Positions 7,754-17,584 of a stretch of 39,686 nt of DNA are shown piece by piece; the stretch's first letter is position 1, and every line of letters begins with the position of its first letter. The DNA lies in the IMG/VR virus record IMGVR_UViG_3300030430_001380, positions 1,323-41,008 of that record. The stretch is one strand, 5' to 3'. The notes beneath the pieces were generated by a model. That model saw nothing but the letters and a program-made list of their open reading frames with translations. It was not told where the DNA came from and did not search any database. Made by a program: the position numbers and the translations under genes. The DNA is from a virus.

Positions 7754-10700
7754 CCGGCTCTACCCATCAAACTGCCGATCCCCATAAGTTCTCGGTCTTC
7801 AGGGAATAAAGCTGCAAACCTAGCCCGATCAACCTGTCCTGAAGATATGTTTGACTGGGGTGTCGCAGTGGCAAACTGATTAGGCATAGGTGCAGCATCC
7901 GTAGCCTGAGTGGGAATATTCAAGGCTGGCGGATTCAGTGACCCCTGCTGATTAGCAGGAGGTAAACTCGGTGGCGGACTTGTGGCAGGTATCTGTTCTT
8001 GTTCAAAGTCCTCTTCTTCTATAACTGGCCTGATACCAAGAGGCAGACGTCGACCAGTCTGTCTTGCTAGAGGCTCGAATACTTTTTCTATTGCCGCAAC
8101 TGCCTTGTCGGCTTGTTTCGCGTCGTTTATTTCTTTCATCATTGCAGCAAGCAATTTTGGATTTGCAAACATTTCGGTCATGACTTTGATACGCTGGGTC
8201 TCTGGTCCGCGAAGCAATACTCGTTGCACGAGATCAGAACCTGTTTGTTCCGCAATAAGACCTCCGCTCATTTGCGGCATACCAAGAAATCTTTTTAGTT
8301 GTTGTTGTGCAAAGCCACCGGCGGTAGCACCTGCGATACGCACGTAAAACAGCTTGGCCATACTAGGGTTTTTAAACAGGACGTTTTCAAAGTCTCCTGT
8401 GGCAAAGGCTTCTTCTACGCCACGCAACGTCTTGATTGCCTTTTGTACTTCAGCCATCTCTTCTTCTGTGGCCAAACCTTTTTTGACCATAAAGTCTTTC
8501 ATTGAAAACTTATTCGATGGGTCCACACCCTCCATCTGACCGAACAATGATTTTTGCAGTGAGTCACCGTTTGGTAATCCAGCGGTGTTGTTAGCTTTTC
8601 TCAAAGCACTGTTGAAGATAGCCGACTTCAATCCGGCCATTGCTTGATCGCGGGTGTATTCGCTACCTGCATAATTAGCTTCATCAACCATTTGATAAAG
8701 TTTGTTTAGTGCTAGAGTGGGGCGCTGCGAAGCTAGGGCTTGAGTTACGGCTTTACCGGGGTCCTCAAACTCCAAAACGCTTTGGAAAGCTTTATTAGCA
8801 TATAAACGATCAATTTGTTCTTCATTGAAACCCATCTGTTTGGCACGTGATGGATTCATGGTGTTAGCTGTATCTTGGAGCATGTTGTCGAACGCTCGTT
8901 GTGCAGACACCGCGTCCGTTAAATCGACCTCTAAATCAGGCACTAAAGCAAAGAGTTCTTTTGTGCCCGGTTGATTCTTAAACGTATTGAGCTTTGTTTC
9001 GTTGACAACAAACGTTTCAATCATTTCATTTGGATTCGCTGGATTTGGTATGCGCTTTCGATCCATTACCTTACCCAGAGAATCCCGCAACGCTGCGCTC
9101 ATCAATTCATCGGCGTCCATAATCAAAGCTTCTGCTTCCGTTAGCCCACCCTCGTCAACCAAGAACCTACCGGCTGCGCGGATTTGGTCAAATCGTTTGG
9201 CCGTGCTCAAATTACCGCCTCTAAAAGCTTGATCCAACAGGTTTTGGGGGTCCAGTACGAGCCCGCGATTTCTGTCTGTTGCAGTCAAGTCACTGAGGAA
9301 ACTACGTGTAAAGACATTGTTTCGAGCAAAAGTATATGCGCGGGCCGCGTTGTAAGCTTCAGAGGCCCCGTCCGCTTGCCCTGTCAAGTCTCGTAAGAGT
9401 GCATCACTTATTTTATCTAGCCGTCCTGCGTTTACAGTGTCACCTGTTTTACGCAACTGTGCTGCTCTGTTCAAAAGACCAGAACGCATCTCAAAAAACT
9501 TTTGCGCGGTCGCTGGATTTCGGCCCCTTCCTCTTTGAAAGAAATCACGTAAATCATCTATGTCTTTTTGATAGCCCGATAAGGCGCTTTCTAAATCTCT
9601 TTGTGCGCCTTTTGATGAAAAGTTTAAGCCGCCATCCCTCGAAGACCGATCAAGCAACTGAAGAACGTTTGGCTGCTGTATTTCTTTACCGTTTCTTGCA
9701 AAAAACTGCGTCAACGGATAGCTACCGACTTCGTTCCAAAGACGTCTTTCTCTGACTTTACTCAGGTCAATTTGATTTTTAAGGACGTCATACAGTTTTT
9801 CAGACAGGTCAACTCTGTCCGAACCCGCAGCTACATCTCTGCCGACGACCTTTGAAGCAGACTCCATCAATTTGGTTACAGAAGCGTCAACACCGTCCAG
9901 AATGTTTTGTTCGAATAAGGTTTGCTGAATACGTGCAGCGTAGGCCAAGGCAAGCGGATCGCCTGTAGAAGTTAGTGCGCGGATGGCGTTAATCGCACCG
10001 GCCTGCATTTCTTCTCTGCCTCGACCAGTTGCAACTTTCAAATCTTCACTTGATTTGACTAATTCGTTTTGTATGGTTTGGAGAGTCTTTGAGAAGTCTA
10101 AACCAGCAGCATTTGCAAGATCAGCAACGGTGGGCTCAATAATTGTTTCACCATCTGCCCCTCTGCGGACTATTTCTGCTTCACTACCTAAATCCTCAAT
10201 AAACTTGGCCAGTCTTTCATCCGCAGTAATGACTCGACCATCGGCACCGACAGTTTCTGCGTACTCTTCAGACCTTTGCAAAGCTTGTAAAATTCTGTTG
10301 GCACTGTCACGCTTGAGTTTATCTGTGAGTAATCCCTCGGTTTTTTCCGCATTAGACCACCATGTTTTCATGGTTCTAATCAAAGCTCGACCTGCGTCGG
10401 GACCGGAATCTACTGCTATTTGTATCGGTATCGGTATTACAAGCGAACCAAGTAACTCGCCTCCTATACGTGCGCCCTCGTCATACGGTGCGACGTCTTG
10501 CGCAATCATTGCACCAGTTCCTGCACCGCCTGCAACTAAAGCTTCTGCCCCCAAAAATTTACCCGGATTTTCACGCGCAAAACGCATTGATCGGTCAATA
10601 CCGCCTTCAATGCCTCCTACAATACGTGTTCCTACAGGACCTTTTCTTGGGTCAAAAAAGAATCCCGCTGGGTTAAATCTACCAAGGCCTAAATTGACAC

Positions 10701-11541
10701 CGACGCCACCACCAAACATTGGTCCACTTTGCGAGGCCGCAGTTCTGGCCCGTGAGGCGCGTTCAAAAAGTTTTGTTGCAGCTTTCTCGCTCAAACCTGC
10801 ATTTTTTGCAGCAAGCTGAAAAGCTTCATCTGCAACGTCATCAAATTTACCATTGGATACTTGTTTGAAATTTTCTAAAAATTCAACAGCACCTGTTTTT
10901 GCTTTTGGTATTGAGGGCGCTAGTTTCCACGGCGCTGCCAACATAGATAAAGCAAACACACCTGTTTCGCCAAAACGTCGCTCTCCTTCCAAAGAAGGAA
11001 CGACTGGATCAGCTTCACCAATCACGGCATCTTCTATTTCACCGGCACCTATCGCGCCTAAAATCGCGCCACCGATACCGCCTACACCATAAACTATGCC
11101 TTTCAAAGCCAATCCGGGTAATCCGATAGGTGGTATGGCCGCAGCTATAGGTGTCGCGGCAGCTAATCCACCTTTGAATCCCAGACCAGCACCAATGGTT
11201 TCTGGCACGGCTCTTGCGGCACCTGAACCAGCAGCTTTCAGACCAGAGAAAGTACCTTGTTGTGGATCATATTTGCCAAAGTCCTCAACGTTAGTAAACA
11301 ACGTTAAGATTTCCTCAGAGCCTAGCTGTCGTTGCGTAGGATCAAGATTTTTGTATCGGTCTAAACGATCCAGTATGGGGTGTGTACCATCCGCCAAACT
11401 TTGTCGCGTAAGCGGTACGCCACCTGTATCGATTTCTTCATTGGCGATGCTTAGAATACCGTCAACGGTTTGGTCCAAGCCTTGCTCTTCCATCAGGCTT
11501 TCAAACTGCGGTGCGGTAAGTTGTATCAGTGCGTCTGCCAT
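7750..11541 (-). CDS. Large internal virion (ejection-type) protein, 1263 aa
   Basis: The protein is mostly helical. It has a long Gly/Ala/Ile-rich hydrophobic stretch at about 115-168 (PIAAAIPPIGLPGLALKGIV and following), a second at about 330-380, and many charged helices thereafter (for example 420-700). Size, membrane-seeking segments and position among other large late proteins resemble the ejection proteins of podoviruses (T7 gp16 or P22 gp16/gp20 as functional analogues; no sequence match claimed). No lytic transglycosylase or peptidase motif was seen. The C-terminus is Pro/Gln-rich and ends with polar, fibre-like low complexity. AGGA precedes the ATG. A role in DNA delivery is inference. 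Confidence 0.7.
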   Translation of the reverse strand: MADALIQLTAPQFESLMEEQGLDQTVDGILSIANEEIDTGGVPLTRQSLADGTHPILDRLDRYKNLDPTQRQLGSEEILTLFTNVEDFGKYDPQQGTFSGLKAAGSGAARAVPETIGAGLGFKGGLAAATPIAAAIPPIGLPGLALKGIVYGVGGIGGAILGAIGAGEIEDAVIGEADPVVPSLEGERRFGETGVFALSMLAAPWKLAPSIPKAKTGAVEFLENFKQVSNGKFDDVADEAFQLAAKNAGLSEKAATKLFERASRARTAASQSGPMFGGGVGVNLGLGRFNPAGFFFDPRKGPVGTRIVGGIEGGIDRSMRFARENPGKFLGAEALVAGGAGTGAMIAQDVAPYDEGARIGGELLGSLVIPIPIQIAVDSGPDAGRALIRTMKTWWSNAEKTEGLLTDKLKRDSANRILQALQRSEEYAETVGADGRVITADERLAKFIEDLGSEAEIVRRGADGETIIEPTVADLANAAGLDFSKTLQTIQNELVKSSEDLKVATGRGREEMQAGAINAIRALTSTGDPLALAYAARIQQTLFEQNILDGVDASVTKLMESASKVVGRDVAAGSDRVDLSEKLYDVLKNQIDLSKVRERRLWNEVGSYPLTQFFARNGKEIQQPNVLQLLDRSSRDGGLNFSSKGAQRDLESALSGYQKDIDDLRDFFQRGRGRNPATAQKFFEMRSGLLNRAAQLRKTGDTVNAGRLDKISDALLRDLTGQADGASEAYNAARAYTFARNNVFTRSFLSDLTATDRNRGLVLDPQNLLDQAFRGGNLSTAKRFDQIRAAGRFLVDEGGLTEAEALIMDADELMSAALRDSLGKVMDRKRIPNPANPNEMIETFVVNETKLNTFKNQPGTKELFALVPDLEVDLTDAVSAQRAFDNMLQDTANTMNPSRAKQMGFNEEQIDRLYANKAFQSVLEFEDPGKAVTQALASQRPTLALNKLYQMVDEANYAGSEYTRDQAMAGLKSAIFNSALRKANNTAGLPNGDSLQKSLFGQMEGVDPSNKFSMKDFMVKKGLATEEEMAEVQKAIKTLRGVEEAFATGDFENVLFKNPSMAKLFYVRIAGATAGGFAQQQLKRFLGMPQMSGGLIAEQTGSDLVQRVLLRGPETQRIKVMTEMFANPKLLAAMMKEINDAKQADKAVAAIEKVFEPLARQTGRRLPLGIRPVIEEEDFEQEQIPATSPPPSLPPANQQGSLNPPALNIPTQATDAAPMPNQFATATPQSNISSGQVDRARFAALFPEDRELMGIGSLMGRAG

Positions 11542-11552
11542 GATTATTGATC

Positions 11553-14462
11553 CTAGTTCTGTTTACGCATTCTTAGGATTTGGTCTCTAGCTGTGCTAGT
11601 GCTTTGGTCCGCATCCTCATCGACACCTGTCCTATTTTGCCTTTGCGTAAAGCCAAACCCTTCTTCGAAGGCTAAAATTTCGTTCAATAACACTTTCATC
11701 TCATTCATTGCTGCGCGGGACGCCGTGACTTGCGTGTCCTTCAATCCTGTCGCATTACCGCCATATTCGGGTAATTGTGCAGCTTTGATTTGCATACCCT
11801 GCACTAGACCATCACGTAAGGCTTTCAAAGAAGATCGGGCGTCAGAGTCTGTTTTGAGCAATATTCCGCCCGGTCTCAAATTCTGCGTTTCCTGTTCAAT
11901 AAGCTCTTGCACAAATTTCAATACTCGGTCACCCGTAATTTGTGTAGAAAACTGTAAAAGATCATTTGAGAAGGCGTCTAAAGTTTTTTGTGCCTCTGAA
12001 AAATCTTGTGCTTCTTGAGTTGGCATACCATCTGTAGCTTCTGCATAACCTTCAGAAACTATCTTCTTGAGCCCCGGATACAAACGAGACAAGCCGATTA
12101 CTTCTTTGTAATCAATGTCAGGGTTGTAACGATTCGGTCTTGTGGTTGCAAAAACACTAGATTCCAAATTGATCGTACCGTCAGCGTTCATAATGTCACT
12201 GTTTTGAGCGGTCGCGCCCATCAAATTTACAGCTTCGCCTGTTCTAGTAGCGCCTGTCCCAGCACCTGTTCCAGCGCCAACCTCCCCCTTAGATATTTGT
12301 TGAAACAGTTCTGGATTACCTTTTTGAATTGCTTGTTGCAATCTTGGTGCAAGCTGCGGAGCCGCGCCTTCTGTGTAAACGCCCAATTGTGAGTTCCAAA
12401 CTCTTTCAGGCTTGACGTAATCAAGGACAGCTTGCTCAAACGTGGTAGTTTCGTCACCCAGTGTGCCGTTAGCGTAGTCGTCCAATCTTTGCTCATTAGT
12501 TAAATAGCTAATGGTCTTGGATTTCGCATCACTGCCCAGCTTGATGCTGTTTGCAGCAAGTTCCTCAACAGCCAACATGCCCAGTTTGTAAGCTTCATCA
12601 AGCACTTGCGCACGTTCTGCGATACCAAGCGTGACATCTTTCTGATCTGCTTGACGTAACGCAAGAGCCTCATCGAAGGCACGATTGATCTTGGCAATAC
12701 CTCGGTCAATCTCTGCTTGTTCAATATCCATCTCTTTGAGTTCGATTCGCAACTGCTTTTCAAACTCGCGACCGGTAAGGGTAAGGTTTTCTTTCTGAGC
12801 CCTGTCAAGCGCATTTTCAGCGGCTGTGAAGGTGTTTTGTAAAATTCTTGCTTCTTTTTCGATTTCACCGCGGTGCGAGGCCAGAGCTTTGTTTTGCTCG
12901 AAACCTATACCCATTCTTTCAATTTCGAAGCCGTTTAGAATACCGTCACGCTCAAGTTGTCTTTCAAAGGCAAGTTTGTTGTTGGCAACAGTGTATTCGT
13001 TAGCCAACGCCATGTTTTCTTGCTCCAAGTCGTTACGAAGCTGAATATCTGCTTGACGCTGAGAACCTTGAATCGCAAGTAGTGCTTGTTCGTTAGCAAA
13101 CTGTTGTTCTCGTACAAGGTCTTGATAGGCTTGAGTGCCCAAACGCTCTTTAGTTTGAAAGTCAAATCGATCATTCTGCATGGTTCTTGCAAACGCGTTG
13201 TTAAGTTGAGCCAACTCGTTTTGTAACCTGCCACGTAGCGTAATATCTGCTTGACTTTGTGCGCCCTGCAACTCTTGGAGTAATGTCTGCGCAGCAATCT
13301 TGCGTTCAGCAAGACGCATTTGGAAACTTTGATTGGATTCGTTTTCTTCACGGTTAAACGCAAAAGTTCGATCCATTTTGAGAAGTTCATGAGCCCGATC
13401 TTCGGCCTTCTCTTGTGATTTCCAAGTTCGTTCTTTTTCTGCCGCAGCCGCATCTGCCGCTGTTTTAAGCTCAAACGATAATTGATTTTCAGCAGAGCCC
13501 AGAGCTTGCAGGTTGAGTGCACGTTTTTCACGCTTTTGCTCGTTTTTAAACTTCTGTAGATCGCCTGCACGGGCGCTAATGTTACCCAATACAGGGGTAA
13601 AGGCCTGCGCCAAACGCTCCGCAGGGCTCATTCTGGTCTCTCCGGGCGTCGCAAACATCAAAGCGCCTTGTGCTACGTCAAATAGCATTTGGGCTCTCGT
13701 CATTTGTTGTTGATCGGCAAGTTCAGCTTCTTGATCTGCCATTCCTAAGATGTCGCCATACACCGCCTGTCTATCTTGAAATATTTGTCCAAGGCGGCTT
13801 TCACCACCGTTTTCCATGTAAGCTACGGAACCGCCTTGGTTAAAATTTACAGGAGCAGGCCCTCCTTGAGCCTGATCCGGGCCGCCCATGTTGACGGTGG
13901 ACATAATCCCTTCTGCCATGGCTCCTTCAACCGGAGCCGACATTTCTTCAGCCGCCAACCCGCCGATTCCTTGATCGACCAAAGCTATTTGCATGACAGG
14001 TTGTACGAGGGTCAATACTGATTCAGGAGTTGCTTGGGCGTCTTCTTGACCTACTACTGACGCTAATTCTTGATACCTTTGTTCTATAGGGGCTTGGTCA
14101 CCTCTTATACCGTTGATGACCGTTTCGTAATCTTCTGCATTTTCCAAATCTTCCAAACCTGCGGAATACTCAGTCAACATACCTTCTAGCACCGCGGGGT
14201 CGATGCCTTGTTGCATGGCACTTTGCGCTGCTTGATTGATATCAACAGAATTCGGGTCAATTGGGGGTATACCCGGAGGCATCATCTGTGGTCCGGGTGC
14301 CGCGGGCGCTGGCATGGGTGCCATACCACCTTCTTGCATGGGTAAAACACCGCGCCCCATTAATATGTCTTTTTGTGTTACCTTGCCGTCACCGCTTAGA
14401 TCGGGAAAAGCCGCACCTCCTTTGGCAAACATCTGTCTGCTCATCACTTCTCTATTCATCAT
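11553..14462 (-). CDS. Large coiled-coil internal virion protein with EF-hand-like N-terminus, 969 aa
   Basis: Residues 21-32 (DLSGDGKVTQKD) form a canonical EF-hand/dockerin calcium loop with D21, S23, D25, K27, T29 and D32. It lies between the short motifs MFAKGG (11-16) and MQEGG (42-46). A Pro/Met/Gly-rich linker follows, then a very long charged helical region (about 300-660) with strong coiled-coil character. The motif LQGAQSQADITLR (398-410) recurs as IQGSQRQADIQLR (464-476), exactly 66 residues later. The C-terminal 300 residues are mixed. The ATG follows directly on the upstream gene (one shared base). It is probably a virion-interior or ejection component; no enzyme motif was found. 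Confidence 0.72.
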   Translation of the reverse strand: MMNREVMSRQMFAKGGAAFPDLSGDGKVTQKDILMGRGVLPMQEGGMAPMPAPAAPGPQMMPPGIPPIDPNSVDINQAAQSAMQQGIDPAVLEGMLTEYSAGLEDLENAEDYETVINGIRGDQAPIEQRYQELASVVGQEDAQATPESVLTLVQPVMQIALVDQGIGGLAAEEMSAPVEGAMAEGIMSTVNMGGPDQAQGGPAPVNFNQGGSVAYMENGGESRLGQIFQDRQAVYGDILGMADQEAELADQQQMTRAQMLFDVAQGALMFATPGETRMSPAERLAQAFTPVLGNISARAGDLQKFKNEQKREKRALNLQALGSAENQLSFELKTAADAAAAEKERTWKSQEKAEDRAHELLKMDRTFAFNREENESNQSFQMRLAERKIAAQTLLQELQGAQSQADITLRGRLQNELAQLNNAFARTMQNDRFDFQTKERLGTQAYQDLVREQQFANEQALLAIQGSQRQADIQLRNDLEQENMALANEYTVANNKLAFERQLERDGILNGFEIERMGIGFEQNKALASHRGEIEKEARILQNTFTAAENALDRAQKENLTLTGREFEKQLRIELKEMDIEQAEIDRGIAKINRAFDEALALRQADQKDVTLGIAERAQVLDEAYKLGMLAVEELAANSIKLGSDAKSKTISYLTNEQRLDDYANGTLGDETTTFEQAVLDYVKPERVWNSQLGVYTEGAAPQLAPRLQQAIQKGNPELFQQISKGEVGAGTGAGTGATRTGEAVNLMGATAQNSDIMNADGTINLESSVFATTRPNRYNPDIDYKEVIGLSRLYPGLKKIVSEGYAEATDGMPTQEAQDFSEAQKTLDAFSNDLLQFSTQITGDRVLKFVQELIEQETQNLRPGGILLKTDSDARSSLKALRDGLVQGMQIKAAQLPEYGGNATGLKDTQVTASRAAMNEMKVLLNEILAFEEGFGFTQRQNRTGVDEDADQSTSTARDQILRMRKQN

Positions 14463-17400
14463 TAAAATAACCCCGCTTGTCTAGCGCCTGCCGCTGCCGA
14501 TAGGCCAGCTACACCCAGTCCTAAGATTGATTGGGCTGGCGATACGCTACCACCAGATTGTTGTGTTATGGCCATTTGACTCGTTGGCGCACCTTTGTAA
14601 ATGTCAGACAAGAAACCTACGCGCTGGAAGGGCTCATATTGCTGCTCAACTTGCGTCCTACGTTGTGCCTCAAGCACCGCTTGATCTTGTGCTTGCTGCT
14701 GTTTACCAACATCAAACAAGAAGCCAACTTCTTTCTGACCCAACTGCTGTTGTAGTTCACCAAGAGCACCTTGACGTAGACCCAGTTGGCTGAGTCCTTC
14801 AGCCTGTGCAAGGTTGAGTTGACCAAATGAAGTGCCAAGGCCACCAAGACCCTCGCCCAATCGACCTTGTAACTCTGATCCTTGTAAACCAAGAGCACCG
14901 CCTTGCTGAGAACCCTGCATAGCCATTTGAGCTTGGTTTTGACCTAATTGACCAGATTGAGTAGCGAGTTGTCCGGCAAGTTGTTCTGCTGAAATGCCAA
15001 GTTGTGCCGCTCTGTTTGCAATGTCCGCTTGTTGATTGACACCTTGTAAAGCTAAAGCACCAGTCTGTTGATTTAGTTGTCCCGCCAATTGTGCGGCACT
15101 TAACCCCGTTTGAGAGGCTAGTTGTTGCAAATTCATGCCAGTCGTTGCCAAAGCTTGCGCATTTGCAGCAGCCATTTGCTCTGCGTTCATACCAAGCTGA
15201 CCCGCTTGCTGTAATGCAGCAAGACCCATTTGGCCACCTTGTTGAGCCGCGCTTTGGGCCATTTGAGCCCCACTCAAACCTAATTGTGCGGCTTGACCTG
15301 CCAACTGACCTTGTAGTTGTGAGGCACTCATGCCTAATTGACCCGCTAACTGTTCAGCCGATAGTTGCGTACCGGCTTGCTGCTGCGCTGTTCTGGCGGC
15401 TAATTCTTCCGCGGATAAACCTAGTTGACCTGCTTGCTGTGCTGTCTGTGCTAATAATTGTTGAGCGGAAAGACCAGTTTGTGCTTGTTGGTTTATAAGC
15501 CTGCCTGCAAGCTCCTCTGTGCTCAAACCTAATTGCGCTGCTTGACCCGCTAGTTGACCTTGCAACTGAGCAGAGGAGATGCCCAACTGTCCGGCCAACT
15601 GTTCTGCGGATTGACCTAACTGTCCTGCTTGAGCAACGTTTCTCGCGGCTAATTCTTCGGCAGACTGAGCCAACTGTCCAGCTTGTCCAAACGCGGATAA
15701 TCCTAGCTGACCACCTTGCAAAGCGCCTTGTTGCGCTAACTGTTCTGCATTCAAACCTGTTTGTGCAGCAAGTTGCTCTGCGGATAATCCTAATTGTCCT
15801 TGTTGTTGTGCGGTCCGTGCAGCCAATTCTTCTGCTGACAGTCCAAGCTGACCGGCGGCTTGTGCCGCTGACAAACCCGCTTGGGCTCCTTGGGCTCCTA
15901 AAGCTCCTGTAAGTTGCGCAGCTTGTTGTGCTCGGCCTTGTTGCGCTTCGAATGCCTGTTGCGCCCTTTGCGCCGCACTTTCAAAGCCAGCCTGCCGCAT
16001 ACCAGCCGCTGTCCTTCCTTGTTGTTCTAAAATGTTTCTTGCTAATTCTTGTTCTGCTACAGCTTGTCTTGATCCGCCAAACGCGCCTGATCCTACAGCT
16101 TGTGCTGCAACTCCCTGCTGTTGAATTTCACCAGCACGTTGGATATCAGCCAAAGCTTGTTGTACCGCAGCGTCTTCGAATTGATTTGTAAAAGCACCGA
16201 TACTTGCTGGATCAAACGCGCCTGTCGTTCCCGCTAATCCTGCAATACCTTGCTGCGCTGTTCCTGTGCCCAAAGCACCGGCTTGTTGTAACGCCCTCGC
16301 TGCATCTGAAGTAATCCCTCTTGCACCAGCGATGGCACTTTGTGTTTGTTGTGCGGCTTGTTGTGCGGCTGTTTGTCCACCTGTTCTAGCTCTACCCGCA
16401 ACGTTTCTAGCTGCTTGAGCAACATCATCAACACCGCCAATTGCTCTTTCAAACGCTCCAAGTCCACCCGCAGCCGCTTGTTGTGCTGCCGTTCGAGCCG
16501 CTTGAGAAGTAGCACCTAAATCACGTGCTGTTTGAGCAGCACCAATTCTTGCCCCCAAACCTGCGTCACCAGCCGCTTGCGCACCTGCAAGTCCTGCTGC
16601 GGCAAGGGCCTGTTGACCTGTCGCTGTTTGACCACGGGCCGTGTCGATTGCTTGTTGTGAAGCTAATCTTGCTTGCTGGGCGGCGTCTAAACCACCAATA
16701 CCTGCTTGTGTTAATCCTGTTCCAGCACCTTGGACAGCACCTCTTGCCGCTTGAATGGCTGCCGCGGTGTCTAATCCTGCTTGATCCGCCGCTGTTCTTG
16801 CTCCAAGACCAGCAGTTGTTGCAAAACCTTGTCCTAATCCAGCGGCAGTTCCTAAATCAGCCTGACCTTGTGCAGCAGCTTGTTGTCCTGCCGCAGCGGC
16901 TGCATCTAAAGCAGCTTGCGTAGCTGCCGCCGTGTCTAAAGCGCCTGTTCCAGTCGTGGCTGCTATGTTTCTTGCACGTAAATCGGCGGCCCCTAGCTGT
17001 TGCCCTAAAGTATCTACTCTTCCTGTTGCCGCTGCATCGGCTGCTGCTTGCGCAGCTAATTGATTTGCTGCCGTCGTGCCAGCCGCTACGTCACCAATAA
17101 CACCCGGTATGGTTGCGGCAACGTCTTGTAGTGCGCCTCTTCCGGATGCCGCTTGAAGTCTAGCACCAGTTGCAGCAGTATCTAATGCGCCTTGGGCCGC
17201 GCCAGTGGTTGCAGTGCCTGCGTCTATCGCACTTTGAATGCCCGCTTGTGCGGCACCAACTTGGCCCGGAATATTTGCAAGACCAGCCTGCATTGCATCG
17301 GAAGCAAGTGTTTGAAAGGGCAAAGCGCCTTGCATTGTTGCGCCAAAAGCTTGCTGCGCATCACCTAGTGTGTAACCTGCTTCTTGTAAGAAAGGTTGAA

Positions 17401-17584
17401 ATCCGCCAATACCGGCCTCTGCTAACTCTGTAGCCTTGACCTGTAGGCCAGACATCTCCGCCACCATATAGGGTGGTATAATTTGTCCTTGGTCAGCGAG
17501 AGCTTTTGCAGATTGTAAGAGACCTAGTTTATACGCCTCTATTTCCGGTGCTTCACGGACGATTTGTGTGGATTGTTCAGCCAT
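14462..17584 (-). CDS. Ala/Gln-rich repetitive helical internal virion protein, 1040 aa
   Basis: Almost the whole chain is Ala, Gln, Gly and Leu. Residues 100-560 are Ala/Gly/Gln-rich helices with few aromatic residues. Residues 579-950 tile exactly into 11-residue (QLGLSAEELAA-like) and 7-residue (RTAQQQG-like) units. The C-terminal 90 residues are non-repetitive (a segment with FLFDVG, YEPFQRVGFLSDIYKGAP and a hydrophobic Gly/Ala tail). No enzyme motif is present. It shares one base with each neighbour, so the three large genes are translated in series. A role as a long helical rod, length gauge or DNA-ejection conduit is inferred; intrinsic disorder is the alternative. Confidence 0.75.
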   Translation of the reverse strand: MAEQSTQIVREAPEIEAYKLGLLQSAKALADQGQIIPPYMVAEMSGLQVKATELAEAGIGGFQPFLQEAGYTLGDAQQAFGATMQGALPFQTLASDAMQAGLANIPGQVGAAQAGIQSAIDAGTATTGAAQGALDTAATGARLQAASGRGALQDVAATIPGVIGDVAAGTTAANQLAAQAAADAAATGRVDTLGQQLGAADLRARNIAATTGTGALDTAAATQAALDAAAAAGQQAAAQGQADLGTAAGLGQGFATTAGLGARTAADQAGLDTAAAIQAARGAVQGAGTGLTQAGIGGLDAAQQARLASQQAIDTARGQTATGQQALAAAGLAGAQAAGDAGLGARIGAAQTARDLGATSQAARTAAQQAAAGGLGAFERAIGGVDDVAQAARNVAGRARTGGQTAAQQAAQQTQSAIAGARGITSDAARALQQAGALGTGTAQQGIAGLAGTTGAFDPASIGAFTNQFEDAAVQQALADIQRAGEIQQQGVAAQAVGSGAFGGSRQAVAEQELARNILEQQGRTAAGMRQAGFESAAQRAQQAFEAQQGRAQQAAQLTGALGAQGAQAGLSAAQAAGQLGLSAEELAARTAQQQGQLGLSAEQLAAQTGLNAEQLAQQGALQGGQLGLSAFGQAGQLAQSAEELAARNVAQAGQLGQSAEQLAGQLGISSAQLQGQLAGQAAQLGLSTEELAGRLINQQAQTGLSAQQLLAQTAQQAGQLGLSAEELAARTAQQQAGTQLSAEQLAGQLGMSASQLQGQLAGQAAQLGLSGAQMAQSAAQQGGQMGLAALQQAGQLGMNAEQMAAANAQALATTGMNLQQLASQTGLSAAQLAGQLNQQTGALALQGVNQQADIANRAAQLGISAEQLAGQLATQSGQLGQNQAQMAMQGSQQGGALGLQGSELQGRLGEGLGGLGTSFGQLNLAQAEGLSQLGLRQGALGELQQQLGQKEVGFLFDVGKQQQAQDQAVLEAQRRTQVEQQYEPFQRVGFLSDIYKGAPTSQMAITQQSGGSVSPAQSILGLGVAGLSAAAGARQAGLF
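14735..15850 (-). repeat. Hendecad/heptad protein repeat array inside the 1040-aa gene
   Basis: Seventeen consecutive blocks, six of 11+11+7 residues and eleven of 11+7, cover residues 579-950 with no gap or leftover (23 elevens, 17 sevens, 372 residues). The consensus 11-mer is QLGLSAEQLAG and the consensus 7-mer is close to QTAQQQG. The DNA copies are diverged, so the pattern is kept at protein level. Confidence 0.85.

Noticed and set aside
9983-10819. 278-codon open frame on the plus strand
   Set aside because: It is antisense to the well-supported 1263-residue gene, has Ser/Pro/Ala-rich shadow composition and no ribosome binding site.
12935-13570. 211-codon minus-strand frame inside the 969-aa gene
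   Set aside because: An out-of-frame shadow of the Lys/Gln-rich coiled coil, with no motif and no ribosome binding site.
14735-15850. CRISPR-like or DNA-level repeat array
   Set aside because: The periodicity follows codons and mixes 33-base and 21-base units with diverged DNA; there are no direct repeats with unique spacers.
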